This document shows positions 1-9,240 of a stretch of 64,000 nt of DNA, piece by piece. Location of the stretch: positions 1-64,000 of the forward strand of contig NZ_VTQV01000022.1 of the NCBI RefSeq assembly GCF_008764245.1, written 5' to 3'. The position numbers and the translations under genes were made by a program. The notes under the pieces were generated by a model, which made no database searches, was not told the origin of the DNA, and was given only the letters and a program-made list of their open reading frames with translations. Numbering within the stretch: the first letter of the stretch is position 1; every line of letters starts with the position of its first letter. The stretch is from Bacillus subtilis (lineage in GTDB: Bacteria > Bacillota > Bacilli > Bacillales > Bacillaceae_C).

Positions 1-32
1 GAAGTGTAGTTAATTATTGAGTTGTTAGCAAG

Positions 33-84
33 TGGCTTTTTCTTTTATGCATAGCCCTATAGGACATGCATAAAAGAAGTGCCA
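33..84. repeat. Long imperfect hairpin at the broken 5' edge of the Res gene
   Basis: A perfect 13-bp inverted repeat (TTCTTTTATGCAT, 40-52, against 66-78) encloses a 13-nt loop. The pairing extends outward with GGC/GCC after a small bulge. Recognisable Res coding sequence begins only after this structure, at about 118. It may be the end of a mobile element or a deletion scar. Nothing upstream is visible, so its nature is open. Confidence 0.5.
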
Positions 85-87
85 TAA

Positions 88-1737
88 CCTACATTTTTAG
101 TTTGCCATAAACATAAAAAATATGGCATTAACAAATTTATTATTGCTGTACCATCTTTAGCAATCAAGGCAGGAACTGCTCATTTTCTTCAAGATGAATA
201 TGTAAAAAGACACTTTTCAGATGTATGTGGTTATGGAACGGAGATAGAAGTTGGTGTCTTAGAATCTCCTAAAACTCGTAAAAAAGGGAGAACCTATTTT
301 CCAAGTGTTGTAAGTGATTTTGTTCGGGGTTCCTCGCAAAACACAAAGAAAATTCATGTATTGCTTGTGAATATGCAATTATTAGCAGTTCGTAAAAATG
401 GTTTGCTAAGTCGTGATGATTATGATTATGGTACAGAAGGGTTTTATCGTCCTTTTGATGCCTTAAAAGCCACAAAACCATTTGTGATTATTGATGAACC
501 ACATCGTTTTTCACGTGATCAAAAGGCATATCAAGTAATTGAAGAAGAAATACAACCGCAAAGCATCATTCGTTTTGGTGCTACATATCCTGATATTACG
601 AGTGGTCGTGGAAAAAACAGAACAATAAGAAAAGATTATCAAAATTTACTTTATGACCTAAATGCTTGTCAATCCTTTAATTTAAATTTAATTAAAGGTG
701 TTGCAAAGGAGCATTTTGAACCTGTATCTAAGCAAGCTGAAAAAGTTAAAATTACAACGATAAAAAGAAATGACTATGTAAATTTTCAATATAAAAAGAA
801 AGATGAAGCGAATAAGACATTCACCCTAAAAAGGGGAGATTCACTCTCCGTTATTCATCAGGCCTTTGAAGGGATTACAATTGAAGCTATCGGAGGTTCA
901 TTTGTCGTATTCTCCAACGGAATAGAGAAACAAACAGGTGAGGAACTTGATGTAGATATTTATATGACTTCATACCAGGAACAAATGATGCGCTTGGCAT
1001 TAGAAAGACATTTTGAAACGGAACGTGAAAATTTTACGGAACGTAATTTTAAAATAAAAACATTAGCATTATTTTTCATTGATGATATTTCTTCATACCG
1101 AGACAGTGAGGATGGAAAAGTTCCTTATTTGAAAAACACATTTGAGAAATTACTAAAAGAACGAATTGAAAAAGAACTATCCGCCCTAACAGAATATGAA
1201 GCGGAATATAAAGCCTATCTAGAAGCTAGTTTAGCTGATATAAGTGCCTGTCATGCAGGGTATTTTTCACAAGACAACAGTGATTCAGACGAAGATATTG
1301 CAAATGAAGTAGAAACCATTTTGCATGGAAAGAAACAATTATTATCTTTTAAGAAAAAAGATGGCACACCAAATACGTTACGATTTTTATTTTCAAAGTG
1401 GACATTAAAAGAAGGATGGGACAATCCTAACGTATTTACCATTGCTAAATTACGTTCCAGCGGAAGTGAAAATAGTAAGTTACAAGAAGTTGGACGTGGA
1501 CTTAGACTTCCAGTTGATGAAAATGGGAATCGCATATCTAATGAAGACTTTCAACTCAATTATATTGTCGATTTTACGGAGGCTGATTTTGCCGAAAGAC
1601 TCGTTGAACAAATCAATGGAGAAGTTCCGCGAGCCGCCTTTATCACCGAAGAGCAACTTGCAAAAGTAGCTAGTAAACTTGGGGTTAGCTCAGACGACTT
1701 ATTTGATATTTTGTATGATAAAAAGTATATCGATTGA
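88..1737 (+). pseudogene. Type III restriction enzyme Res subunit, helicase part (5'-truncated fragment)
   Basis: Type III Res subunits are ATP-driven translocases with a C-terminal nuclease domain that work with a Mod methyltransferase. The frame is open from 88, after a TAA at 85-87. Res-like sequence starts near 118 with a KYGINKFIIAVPS motif. The Walker A part that should precede it is absent. Visible motifs are the DEPH Walker B box (codons near 490-500), the EGWDNP motif V and the QEVGRGLRLP motif VI near the end. Translation stops at TGA 1735-1737. The next open frame continues in the same phase three codons later, so one nonsense codon splits the gene. An ATG/TTG-started ORF would begin at 361, but homology extends upstream. 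The Mod gene is not in view. Confidence 0.85.
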
Positions 1738-1740
1738 AAA

Positions 1741-2793
1741 ATGAATATTAACATAGAAAAACGTGATGAGTTTTTCGCTGAATTCCCAGATTTTGAAATG
1801 GGCTTATCATCTGGAAAGGTTAAAGATATAAATAAAAACAAGCCACAACCTGTTAGAATCCGAAAAGGTGCCTATAACGAGATTCGTGAATTATGGGAAA
1901 AAATAAACCAACGCTACTTACTCTTTTATGATAGAGATTTAGATAAGGATATGAAAGATGTTGTGCTTTCTATTTTGGAAGAGCAAGGTGTATTTACAGA
2001 TGTAGTTATGACGAGTCAACGTGAAGTAATTCAAAGTGATGGTACAACCATGACAATTGCGGATAAAACAGGCTTACAATATGTCGTTTCAAGAACGATT
2101 CCTTACAATGAATTTTTACTTAGGATTATGCGAAGTACCAATATTCCCATTGAAACAATTCATCAAGCCTTATGTGAATATGTAGAAAAGAACGGTGAAC
2201 TTGATTCGAAATATATTAATGAGAGTTCTGTCAGTGTTATTATTCAGAAGTTTAATGAATGGAAGAACACAAATTTACAAGGACGTTTCCATTATGCGAA
2301 AAGTGAAACACCTGTTACATCAACAGCTCTTTCTCATGCCGATGGGACTCCACGAGAAACTATTTCACAGGGTAGAATAGGAACGAAAATTGCACCTGGA
2401 ACACCAAGCGATAAGTACTTGTATGATGCCTTTGCTTATGATTCACCACTAGAGCAAAAGAATATCTCTACTGATATAGAAGAAGTCATTGTGTATGGAA
2501 AGATACCGCGAAACAGTATCGCAATTCCAACAATAACAGGTGGAATGTATAGCCCCGACTTTATGTATGTTGTTAGACGAGCAACAGGTGAAAAAGAATT
2601 AAATATAGTTGTTGAAACGAAAGACGTCGAAGATAAAACGAATATACGTGGCACAGAAAATGCAAAAATCGAATGTGCAAAAGTATTTTTCGATGTTTTA
2701 TCTGAAGATGGTTATAAAGTTTACTTCCATGCTCAATTAAACAATAAACAAATGGCACAGATAATAAAAGAAGTATTGAGAGATGATCATTAA
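1741..2793 (+). pseudogene. Type III restriction enzyme Res subunit, C-terminal nuclease part
   Basis: This 350-codon frame is in the same phase as the helicase fragment and is separated from it by one TGA and a single AAA codon. It carries the nuclease core typical of Res C-termini: P272-D273 in YSPDFMYVV, then E292-T-K294 in IVVETKD, which fits a PD-(D/E)XK site. With the upstream part it gives about 900 codons, against roughly 950-1000 for complete Res proteins of this family. No good ribosome-binding site precedes ATG 1741, so separate translation is doubtful. The parent gene is best read as inactivated. It ends 18 bp before the next gene and was probably in one transcript with it. Confidence 0.8.
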
Positions 2794-2811
2794 TTACAGG
2801 AGCGAATACTT

Positions 2812-4431
2812 ATGAAATTAAATTCAGTTACTATTCAACATTATCGTTCTATTGAACATGTAACTATTTCCTTACCTAAAAACAAACCTTTAGTTTTATT
2901 TGGGCCAAATAATGCTGGTAAGTCTAATATATTGTCTGCTATAAATAGGGTAATTGGAGAACGATATCCTACTTATATCGAAATGTTAGATAGTGACTTT
3001 TATCAAAGAAATAGAGAAGAATTTCCAACTACACAAATAAGTGCTAACTTCACAAAACCACTTTTCTATAATAGATATGGAAATCCACATAACACAATTG
3101 CAGTTAGTTATGGACACAATGGTGAAGATAATAATAACCTTTTACATGATGGAAGTGGAAGAAGAATTTATCCTTCCAATCAAGATAGATCAGCATGTCA
3201 GTCATATTTAATTGATGCTGAAAGAAACATACAAAGCGCTTTTAATTACAGCAGTAGTTATTCTTTGCTGAGTAAGTTTTCCAAAAAAATACATGAAGCA
3301 CTTAGTTCTGAACACAAAGATGAATTAACAATTGCCTTTAAGCAAATTAAAGACTCATTTGAGCAAACTGAAGAATTCTCTAATTTCTTTCAAAAATTTT
3401 CAGATGCATTAAAAGGTGCTGTTAAGGGATTTGTACATTCTTTAGCGGTTGACTTTTCGGCATATGATCCTAATAACTATGCAAAGTCATTAAGGATTTA
3501 TGCTAAAGAAGGCAGTAACATTAGAGGATTTGAGGAGTTTGGTACGGGGGAACAACAAGTACTCCTTATGGCGTTTGTAAAAGCATATATGGAAATATTT
3601 ACTGGAGAAAACTTTGTTTTAATTATCGAAGAACCAGAAGCACATTTACATCCATTAGCGCAAAGATGGCTAAAAGAATACATTACTGACATGTGCTCTT
3701 CGGGAATCCAGGTTATTATTTCAACTCATTCTGTTGAATTTATAGATGCTGAGTATTTAGATGGACTAGTCAGGGTTCAAAAAATAGGCGGTATTACGAG
3801 AACAGTTCAATTATCGCCACAAGAATTATATGATTTTTGTATAGAATCAGGTGTACCAAGTACAAATGTTAGTCCTGAAAATATTGTTGATTTTTATTCA
3901 ACGAAACTTTTTTTAGATCAATTAAAGGGAATGTTTGCTGAAACAATTATATTAGTAGAGGGAGCAACTGAATTTTTTACACTTCCCATTTATTTAAAAA
4001 GAGCAGGTTATTCACTTGCTGAACACGGAACTGAAATTATAAATTGTCGGGGTAAAGCAGCTATTCCTCTTTACTGGAGATTATTCAAAGCATATGGTTA
4101 CAATTGCTATGTAATTTTTGATTGTGATAAAGATGCAAAGGGTACTCAAAAAACATTTAATAAAATTTTCACTAATGAAAATTGGAAAACAGATGATAAT
4201 ATGTGTGAAATTACTGATGATTATGCTTACTTTGGAAGGGATTTTGAAGCTTATCTTGGAGAAGTAATAGATAATTATTTTGCAATGGAACAAGAACTTT
4301 CTGATAAGTATCAAATAACCTCTAAGCCTGGAAAAGCAAAAGCAATTGCACAACATATTGAGGAAATTCCAAATTTCATTAAAGAAATAGCCGACAAATT
4401 AGAAGTGATGGAAATGTTAGGTCAAAACTAA
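2812..4431 (+). CDS. OLD-family ATP-dependent endonuclease (AAA ATPase plus Toprim)
   Basis: OLD-family proteins couple an ABC/SMC-like ATPase to a Toprim nuclease that cuts DNA, and many act in phage defence (P2 Old, GajA). This 539-residue protein has Walker A GPNNAGKS at 31-38, a signature-like GTGEQQ stretch near 243-248, Walker B ending in E273-E274 (LIIEEPEAHLHP) and an H-loop STHS. The Toprim half shows ILVEGATE with E383 and DCDKD with D437 and D439. All key residues are present, so it looks intact. ATG 2812 follows AGGAGCG at a normal distance. It lies between the broken Res gene and a partner gene starting 19 bp downstream. The UvrD-like helicase of Gabija is not present. The base composition is AT-rich, as for its neighbours. 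Confidence 0.88.
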   Translation: MKLNSVTIQHYRSIEHVTISLPKNKPLVLFGPNNAGKSNILSAINRVIGERYPTYIEMLDSDFYQRNREEFPTTQISANFTKPLFYNRYGNPHNTIAVSYGHNGEDNNNLLHDGSGRRIYPSNQDRSACQSYLIDAERNIQSAFNYSSSYSLLSKFSKKIHEALSSEHKDELTIAFKQIKDSFEQTEEFSNFFQKFSDALKGAVKGFVHSLAVDFSAYDPNNYAKSLRIYAKEGSNIRGFEEFGTGEQQVLLMAFVKAYMEIFTGENFVLIIEEPEAHLHPLAQRWLKEYITDMCSSGIQVIISTHSVEFIDAEYLDGLVRVQKIGGITRTVQLSPQELYDFCIESGVPSTNVSPENIVDFYSTKLFLDQLKGMFAETIILVEGATEFFTLPIYLKRAGYSLAEHGTEIINCRGKAAIPLYWRLFKAYGYNCYVIFDCDKDAKGTQKTFNKIFTNENWKTDDNMCEITDDYAYFGRDFEAYLGEVIDNYFAMEQELSDKYQITSKPGKAKAIAQHIEEIPNFIKEIADKLEVMEMLGQN

Positions 4432-4450
4432 TAGAAAGGTGGTTACCTGT

Positions 4451-5032
4451 TTGGCAGAATTATACATATCCCCTGAATTACCTGATGAATTTTTGACAAA
4501 GCACCGATTAATGTTATACTTCAATGATTTATTGGTAGATCTATTAGTTAAGGCTGACAAAAATAATCTATCATCAGAAAAGATTGATTTAAAAGATAAT
4601 GAAACTATTCCAGAAGATATAAGCCCTATTGATTGGCTAATTGAAAATGGATATAAAGATGTTGCCTTCAGAACAACGAAATCCCATGTGTTTTTTAGTT
4701 TGTTAAGAGATTTTATGTTTTATATGCATGAATCTATCAGCTGTTCTGAGCGTGGAAAAGTTACTGTTGCATTTGCTAACAGTAGAAAGCCGATTAAAGA
4801 TAATTTGTTTTATATGTGCTGGTTGCTAGTTGATTCAGAGAAATTTATCTCAAAACTTTTGTACGATGATCCTAAGTCATTTGAAGTATCAACTATTGGT
4901 CCTAATTTCATTATCCAAATTTTAAAAGAAACTGTAAAAGAACTAGACTTCCCTTTAGATGGTGAGTTATTAGCTGAAATAATTTATGATAAAAAATCTC
5001 CCAAAAGTTTAACAGGTATATGGGATCACTAG
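4451..5032 (+). pseudogene. OLD-partner protein, 5' part, interrupted by the IS element
   Basis: I do not recognise this family. The frame could open at GTG 4439, but TTG 4451 is 8 nt behind AAAGGTGG and is the better start. It reads through to 5026, where the IS begins, and stops within three IS bases plus a TAG (5030-5032). Removing the IS and one 9-bp target copy joins it in phase to the fragment at 6645, giving a 334-residue protein. This half is helical and soluble-looking, without a recognised motif. Its spacing from the OLD gene (19 bp) suggests cotranscription and a shared job, possibly defence. That role is inferred from context only. Confidence 0.7.
5018..5026. repeat. Left target-site duplication of the IS element
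   Basis: The 9 bases ATATGGGAT lie immediately left of the IS terminus and recur exactly at 6636-6644. A 9-bp duplication suits an IS4-family insertion. Confidence 0.93.
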
Positions 5033-5147
5033 CGTTGCATAAAGTTTTTTTGAGAAAGTCAAGTATCTTGCATTAGAAAATAGACGATTTTCTATGTCTG
5101 AAATATGGGAATAATACCAATTTTCACTATTTAACTCCATTAAAAAA

Positions 5148-5195
5148 CCTTATAATTAGGGTATGGTAGTCCTGTCCAAATCCCTAACTATAAGG
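5148..5195 (+). promoter_or_regulatory. Hairpin that can hide the transposase ribosome-binding site
   Basis: CCTTATAATTAGGG (5148-5161) pairs with CCCTAACTATAAGG (5182-5195), 13 of 14 positions, across a 20-nt loop. The right arm contains most of the AAGGAG site (5192-5197) that serves ATG 5203. Other IS elements use such structures to block translation from read-through transcripts; that role here is inferred. Confidence 0.65.
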
Positions 5196-5202
5196 AGTTC
5201 AC

Positions 5203-6429
5203 ATGGACAATCATACCATAAAAACTGTATTCAAGGAATACATTCATCCATTAGATTCGAAAGTGATCCAAAAGATGATTGATCACGCTCAAATTGATAA
5301 GTATGTTAAAAAGCTAGATACCTTCACGTTCATTAAGCTGTTTCTATACGCTCAATTGCAGGGATTACCAAATCTAGAGTGTATAAGCCAACATGTTAAG
5401 GGGAAAAAGGGAGTTCAAAGACTCGTGGGACTGAAAAGTATTCATAAATCTTCCCTTTCACGAAAACATAGGGACATTCCTTTTGAATTTACTGAAGTGA
5501 TCTTACACCATCTGGTGCAGAAACTGCATCAAATCTACGGCCCGAAAAAGGCCGAAAAGATGCTTGGGAAAATTCATTTGATCGATTCATCGACCATTTC
5601 TATGTGCTTAAGCCAGTATAAATGGGCGAACTTTCGGGAAACAAAAGCAGGTGTCAAAATGCATACGTCCATCGTCTTCTGCGACGGAGAGGTCTACCCC
5701 GAAAAAATGATCATAACGCCTGCTAGGCCAGCTGATGAAACACAGATGGGTGCGCTCATTGTGCTAGACGAAGATGTTCTACACATATTTGACCGAGGCT
5801 ATTTTAATTTTAAAAAGTTTGATGACTACTGTAGTAAAAACACCCGGTTCATCACCCGAATCAAGAGTAACACCATTGTACATGTCATCGAGGAACTGGA
5901 AGTCGATCCCTCTTCCACCATCACCCGGGACGCTATCGTGAAAATCGGGGATATGGAAAATCTCCTGCATTTGATCGAAACAGTAGACAGCGAAGGAAAC
6001 AAGATCTCCATTGTGACGAATGATGCCAAAATAAGTGCACAGGAAATGAGTGACCTTTATCGAACTCGCTGGCAAATTGAATTGTTCTTTAAGTGGGTGA
6101 AACAGAACCTCGTTTTGAAAAAGCTTTATGGCCAAAGCCCAAACGCTGTATACAATCAAATCTATATCGCCATGATCACATTTTGCTTGACCCTATTGAT
6201 GAAAAATAAAGTCGGATATAAAGGCACTCTTCTCAAAATGTTTAATTGGATAAAGGTTCTGTGGGATCAAAAGCTGGAAACCTTTATCATCAAGATATTT
6301 AAGGAGCCAGAACGATCATCTCGGGGCCGGCGAAGACTTGACCACATTCGCATTTTTGAAGAGACCTTAGCACAATATGAATCAGGAGATGTTGCCCATT
6401 TAGACGAACTAACCTACGACCCTGTATGA
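5203..6429 (+). CDS. IS4-family DDE transposase
   Basis: This 408-residue enzyme should carry out cut-and-paste transposition of the element that encloses it. Candidate catalytic residues are D128 (HLIDSS), D197 (IFDRGYFN) and E293. The last sits in the IS4-type signature Y286-x2-R289-x3-E293-x6-K300 (YRTRWQIE...K). The N-terminal 100 residues form a small helical domain common in this subgroup. The start ATG 5203 follows AAGGAG. The frame is intact from end to end, so the element is probably still able to move. The C-terminus is basic (RSSRGRRR). Confidence 0.95.
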   Translation: MDNHTIKTVFKEYIHPLDSKVIQKMIDHAQIDKYVKKLDTFTFIKLFLYAQLQGLPNLECISQHVKGKKGVQRLVGLKSIHKSSLSRKHRDIPFEFTEVILHHLVQKLHQIYGPKKAEKMLGKIHLIDSSTISMCLSQYKWANFRETKAGVKMHTSIVFCDGEVYPEKMIITPARPADETQMGALIVLDEDVLHIFDRGYFNFKKFDDYCSKNTRFITRIKSNTIVHVIEELEVDPSSTITRDAIVKIGDMENLLHLIETVDSEGNKISIVTNDAKISAQEMSDLYRTRWQIELFFKWVKQNLVLKKLYGQSPNAVYNQIYIAMITFCLTLLMKNKVGYKGTLLKMFNWIKVLWDQKLETFIIKIFKEPERSSRGRRRLDHIRIFEETLAQYESGDVAHLDELTYDPV

Positions 6430-6635
6430 TGGATTTCACCTATACATTCAGTCATATAAATGATTGAAAAAAACGGAATACCAATTGGAAAAAAATGGAT
6501 GGAGGGCTACCTTTATTACCAGTTGTCTTTTTTTTCTTCAAGAAGCTAAATTATTAGACTGAATATTCTGCCTAATGGATGAGCCCCCAAATTTATTCAT
6601 TGACATTGTAATTAACTTTTTATGCAACGCTAGTG

Positions 6636-6644
6636 ATATGGGAT
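6636..6644. repeat. Right target-site duplication of the IS element
   Basis: ATATGGGAT repeats the 9 bases at 5018-5026 directly after the right IS terminus. The following codon AAA continues the interrupted gene in frame. Confidence 0.93.
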
Positions 6645-7073
6645 AAATCCTTACATGTTGTGACGAATGATAAAAGATATCCAACTCCTGTAGGAACTCT
6701 TAATTTTATATTTGCTGATGATGAAATATGGGATGAATATTGGGAAACTTATTATAATAAAATCAGTCATATAATGAATTTTGCAACTGAAGTATCAATT
6801 GCACTATTTGAAGAAATTGCTAAAATTGACGAAAATAATTCTACTATTAATAAATTAATTCGAAATATGAAGTATGATTTAACATACTCGAATAATTTTG
6901 ATTCAGAACTTTACGAAGATATTTTCAATCATTTATCTTTTACTTGCGAAGAATGCAATGGTAATTTCAAACTAGAACAACATGTATTACGTGAGTTCAT
7001 TTATGATTATTTGTTTACTTGTCCACATTGTGAATATGTTGAAAGAGTAGGTCAATATTACTTTGGAGAATAA
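6636..7073 (+). pseudogene. OLD-partner protein, 3' part, with zinc-ribbon-like C-terminus
   Basis: This is the remainder of the gene interrupted at 5026. A GTG created at 6633-6635 by the IS edge could start a 146-residue fragment, but no ribosome site precedes it. The C-terminal 60 residues hold two CxxC pairs, CEEC and CPHC, about 35 residues apart, which fits a zinc ribbon. The rest is helical and acidic. A terminator follows directly. The intact ancestor would have been 334 residues. The family is unknown to me. Excision of the IS would restore it. Confidence 0.7.
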
Positions 7074-7076
7074 TTT

Positions 7077-7116
7077 AACCGAGTAATGAACACATTTCGT
7101 TCGTTACTCGGTTTTC
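7077..7116 (+). terminator. Rho-independent terminator of the defence-type island
   Basis: AACCGAGTAATGAAC (7077-7091) pairs with 7099-7113 at 14 of 15 positions and is followed by TTTT. It ends the transcript of the OLD pair just before the conserved nrdR region. Confidence 0.85.
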
Positions 7117-7214
7117 ATCTCCGCTTAAAGCCTGTCATTCCACTATTTTATTTTCATCACTACTAGCAATCCCCATTACTAGGTTTTCTTTTCTTTTAAG
7201 GAAAAAAGTATAAA

Positions 7215-7290
7215 AATTGGCTAGTGTTTGGATCCAGCTCCAGCGCCCAGCGACTAGCAAACTTTCGGTGCTTTTCTTAGAGAAGTCACC
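7215..7290. repeat. Dispersed repeat A, truncated copy 1
   Basis: This carries the left arm of repeat A (GCTCCAGCGCCCAGCGAC, then TAGCAAACTTTCGGTGC) but lacks the right arm seen in full copies at 10.2, 49.1, 58.8 and 61.0 kb. It lies between the island terminator and the nrdR promoter. Confidence 0.7.
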
Positions 7291-7292
7291 TT

Positions 7293-7322
7293 TTGTTTTT
7301 TGATGCCGAATTAAGGTATAAT
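7293..7322 (+). promoter_or_regulatory. Likely sigma-A promoter of nrdR-dnaB-dnaI
   Basis: TTGTTT (7293-7298) and TATAAT (7317-7322) are 18 bp apart. The -10 box is perfect. The next ribosome site is at 7350. Confidence 0.6.
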
Positions 7323-7361
7323 GATAAAATAGAATATATTGATTTGAACGGAGCTGGTATG

Positions 7362-7817
7362 ATGAAATGCCCGTCTTGTAAGCATAATGGAACTCGAGTA
7401 GTCGATTCAAGACCGGTTGATGACGTAAGGGCAATTAGAAGAAGAAGAGAGTGTGAGGAATGTTCTTTTCGTTTTACAACATTTGAAAGGGTGGAAGAAA
7501 CACCATTAATTGTTGTAAAGAAGGAAGGGATTCGTGAAGAGTTTAGTCGAGAAAAAATTTTAAGGGGGCTGATTCGTGCCTGTGAAAAAAGGCCAGTCTC
7601 ACTAGATCAACTTGAACAAATGACACATGAAATTGAGAGGGAAATTCGTTCGCTTGGACAAGCAGAAGTGAACTCGGAACTAATTGGGGAAAAAGTCATG
7701 GATAAATTATCGAAAATCGATGAAGTCGCATATGTGCGATTCGCCTCTGTTTATCGACAATTTAAAGATATTAATGTTTTCTTAGATGAACTAAAGGATT
7801 TAATAAAAAAAGATTGA
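7362..7817 (+). CDS. nrdR: Transcriptional repressor NrdR of ribonucleotide reductase genes
   Basis: NrdR senses ATP/dATP and represses ribonucleotide reductase genes at NrdR boxes, matching dNTP supply to demand. The 151-residue protein has the zinc ribbon C3, C6, C31, C34 at its N-terminus, then the ATP-cone domain from about residue 49. It agrees with B. subtilis YtcG in length and in the closing [14 protein letters not shown] stretch. Two ATGs are in tandem. ATG 7362 is 8 nt from GGAG (7350-7353) and gives the usual MKCPSC start; ATG 7359 is only 5 nt away. dnaB begins within 20 bp, so the two form one unit. Confidence 0.95.
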   Translation: MKCPSCKHNGTRVVDSRPVDDVRAIRRRRECEECSFRFTTFERVEETPLIVVKKEGIREEFSREKILRGLIRACEKRPVSLDQLEQMTHEIEREIRSLGQAEVNSELIGEKVMDKLSKIDEVAYVRFASVYRQFKDINVFLDELKDLIKKD

Positions 7818-7833
7818 TGAGAGTGTGTTTGTC

Positions 7834-9240
7834 TTGAAGCCATACTGGAGTGAAATTCAACCGATTGATTCCCTTATTGTGAAAATGAATGGTGTGTTGC
7901 ATCCCCAAGATCAAAAGATAATTGATTCTTTATACCAACCTCTTATTGGTCCATTTAGCACAGCCTTATACTATACTTTATGGAACAGAGTCCAAGAAAA
8001 TCGACTTTGGTCGGAAAGGTTGAACCATTACCATTTAATGAATTTTCTTGATCTAAACTTGGAGGAAATTTTTCAAGCTCGTCTGAAGCTGGAAGGAATT
8101 GGTTTATTAAAAACATACGTAAAAACAGAAGCCGATAATCGTTCCTATTTATATGATTTGCAACCACCTTTATCTGCAGAAGGTTTCTTTACAGATGGCA
8201 TGTTAAATATATATTTATATCAAAAAATAGGGAAATCACAGTTTTTAAAACTGAAACGGTTATTTATGGATGAAAAAGTAGACTTGAGTGGATACCAAGA
8301 ATGGACTCGATCGTTTCAGGATGTGTTTTCATCATTAGGCTCTGAGGCTTTAACAGATCAGGAAGCCCATACAGCTAGCCAGCCGGGTGAACAGCAAGAA
8401 TTCTTTCGTCGTCAGGAACCAAACCTTATTAAAATTGATGGGGAACAGTTTAACTTTGAGGTACTATTTTCCGGGTTGTCAGAAATCATGGTTCCTAGAC
8501 GAGTCTTTACCCAAGAAGTAAAAGAGGCTATTTCTAAACTAGCCTTTTTATACTCCATTGATGCTGTTAATATGAAAAATATTGTTCTAACTAGTTTGGA
8601 TGCTGATCAAACGATCGATATCGAGGAGTTACGAAAAGCGGCCCGTGATTGGTATCAATTAGAACATGATCATCAATTGCCCCAATTGGTTGATCGTGTT
8701 CAACCTGTTTATGCCAGAAATGTGATTGAACCGAAAACCAAAGAAGAGCAACTAATCTCCTATTTAGAGACGATTTCACCGCGACAATTTTTAATTGATT
8801 TAGCGGATGGCGGGGAGCCTGCCCCATCAGATTTGCAGGCTGTAGAGGATGTTTTATTTCACCAGAAGCTTCCGCCCGGTGTGATCAATGTTTTGATTCA
8901 CTATGTCATGTTAAAAACAGATATGAAACTTTCCAAAAGTTATCTGGCAAAAATTGCTTCACATTGGTCTCGAAAGAAAATTAAAACGGTCAAGGAAGCA
9001 ATGGATCTAGCCAAAAGTGAACATCGTCAATACCAAGAATGGGCGAATGACCGTAAGACACCGACGCAAAAAAGGAATAAGCCAATACGGACGGAAAGAT
9101 TACCGGATTGGTTTATCGAGCCACAAGCAACTGAAAAAGTTGTTTTTGATCAGGAACAGGAAGAGAAAAGGAAACGATTAGAAGCCATTCAACAGAAATA
9201 CCGCCAACATGGAGGTGACCGAAATGGAGCGAATCAATAG
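7834..9240 (+). CDS. dnaB: Replication initiation and membrane attachment protein DnaB
   Basis: Firmicute DnaB helps load the replicative helicase at oriC and at restart sites, together with DnaD and DnaI, and is membrane-associated. The product has about 468 residues, near the 472 of B. subtilis. It shows the family N-terminus with LYQPLIGP and the two DDBH1/DDBH2-type segments, the second near residues 290-400. The start is uncertain: GTG 7825 lies too close to the GAGAG stretch, while TTG 7834 (KPYWSEIQP) matches the homologue start better. The 3' end overlaps the dnaI start, so translation is coupled. Confidence 0.92.
   Translation: MKPYWSEIQPIDSLIVKMNGVLHPQDQKIIDSLYQPLIGPFSTALYYTLWNRVQENRLWSERLNHYHLMNFLDLNLEEIFQARLKLEGIGLLKTYVKTEADNRSYLYDLQPPLSAEGFFTDGMLNIYLYQKIGKSQFLKLKRLFMDEKVDLSGYQEWTRSFQDVFSSLGSEALTDQEAHTASQPGEQQEFFRRQEPNLIKIDGEQFNFEVLFSGLSEIMVPRRVFTQEVKEAISKLAFLYSIDAVNMKNIVLTSLDADQTIDIEELRKAARDWYQLEHDHQLPQLVDRVQPVYARNVIEPKTKEEQLISYLETISPRQFLIDLADGGEPAPSDLQAVEDVLFHQKLPPGVINVLIHYVMLKTDMKLSKSYLAKIASHWSRKKIKTVKEAMDLAKSEHRQYQEWANDRKTPTQKRNKPIRTERLPDWFIEPQATEKVVFDQEQEEKRKRLEAIQQKYRQHGGDRNGANQ

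Larger units (their letters stand above)
5027..6635 (+). mobile_element. IS4-family insertion sequence, complete, 1609 bp
   Basis: The element is bounded by perfect 17-bp terminal inverted repeats (CACTAGCGTTGCATAAA at 5027-5043 and its complement at 6619-6635). Identical 9-bp direct repeats flank it. It holds one DDE transposase gene at 5203-6429, a 160-bp leader with a ribosome-site hairpin, and a 200-bp noncoding right end with a TTGACA-like box at 6600-6605. Exact ends, an intact transposase and an unchanged target duplication point to a recent insertion. I cannot name the ISfinder entry. The transposase signature and the 9-bp duplication support the IS4 family. Confidence 0.93.

Noticed and set aside
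5779-6159. 126-codon minus-strand frame inside the transposase gene
   Set aside because: It is antisense to the catalytic part of an intact transposase, with no independent support.
6600-6626. Outward promoter at the right IS end
   Set aside because: TTGACA is present, but the possible -10 (TATGCA, 15-bp spacing) is poor.
7135-7434. 99-codon minus-strand frame upstream of nrdR
   Set aside because: It runs through repeat A and the nrdR promoter and start, with no family match.
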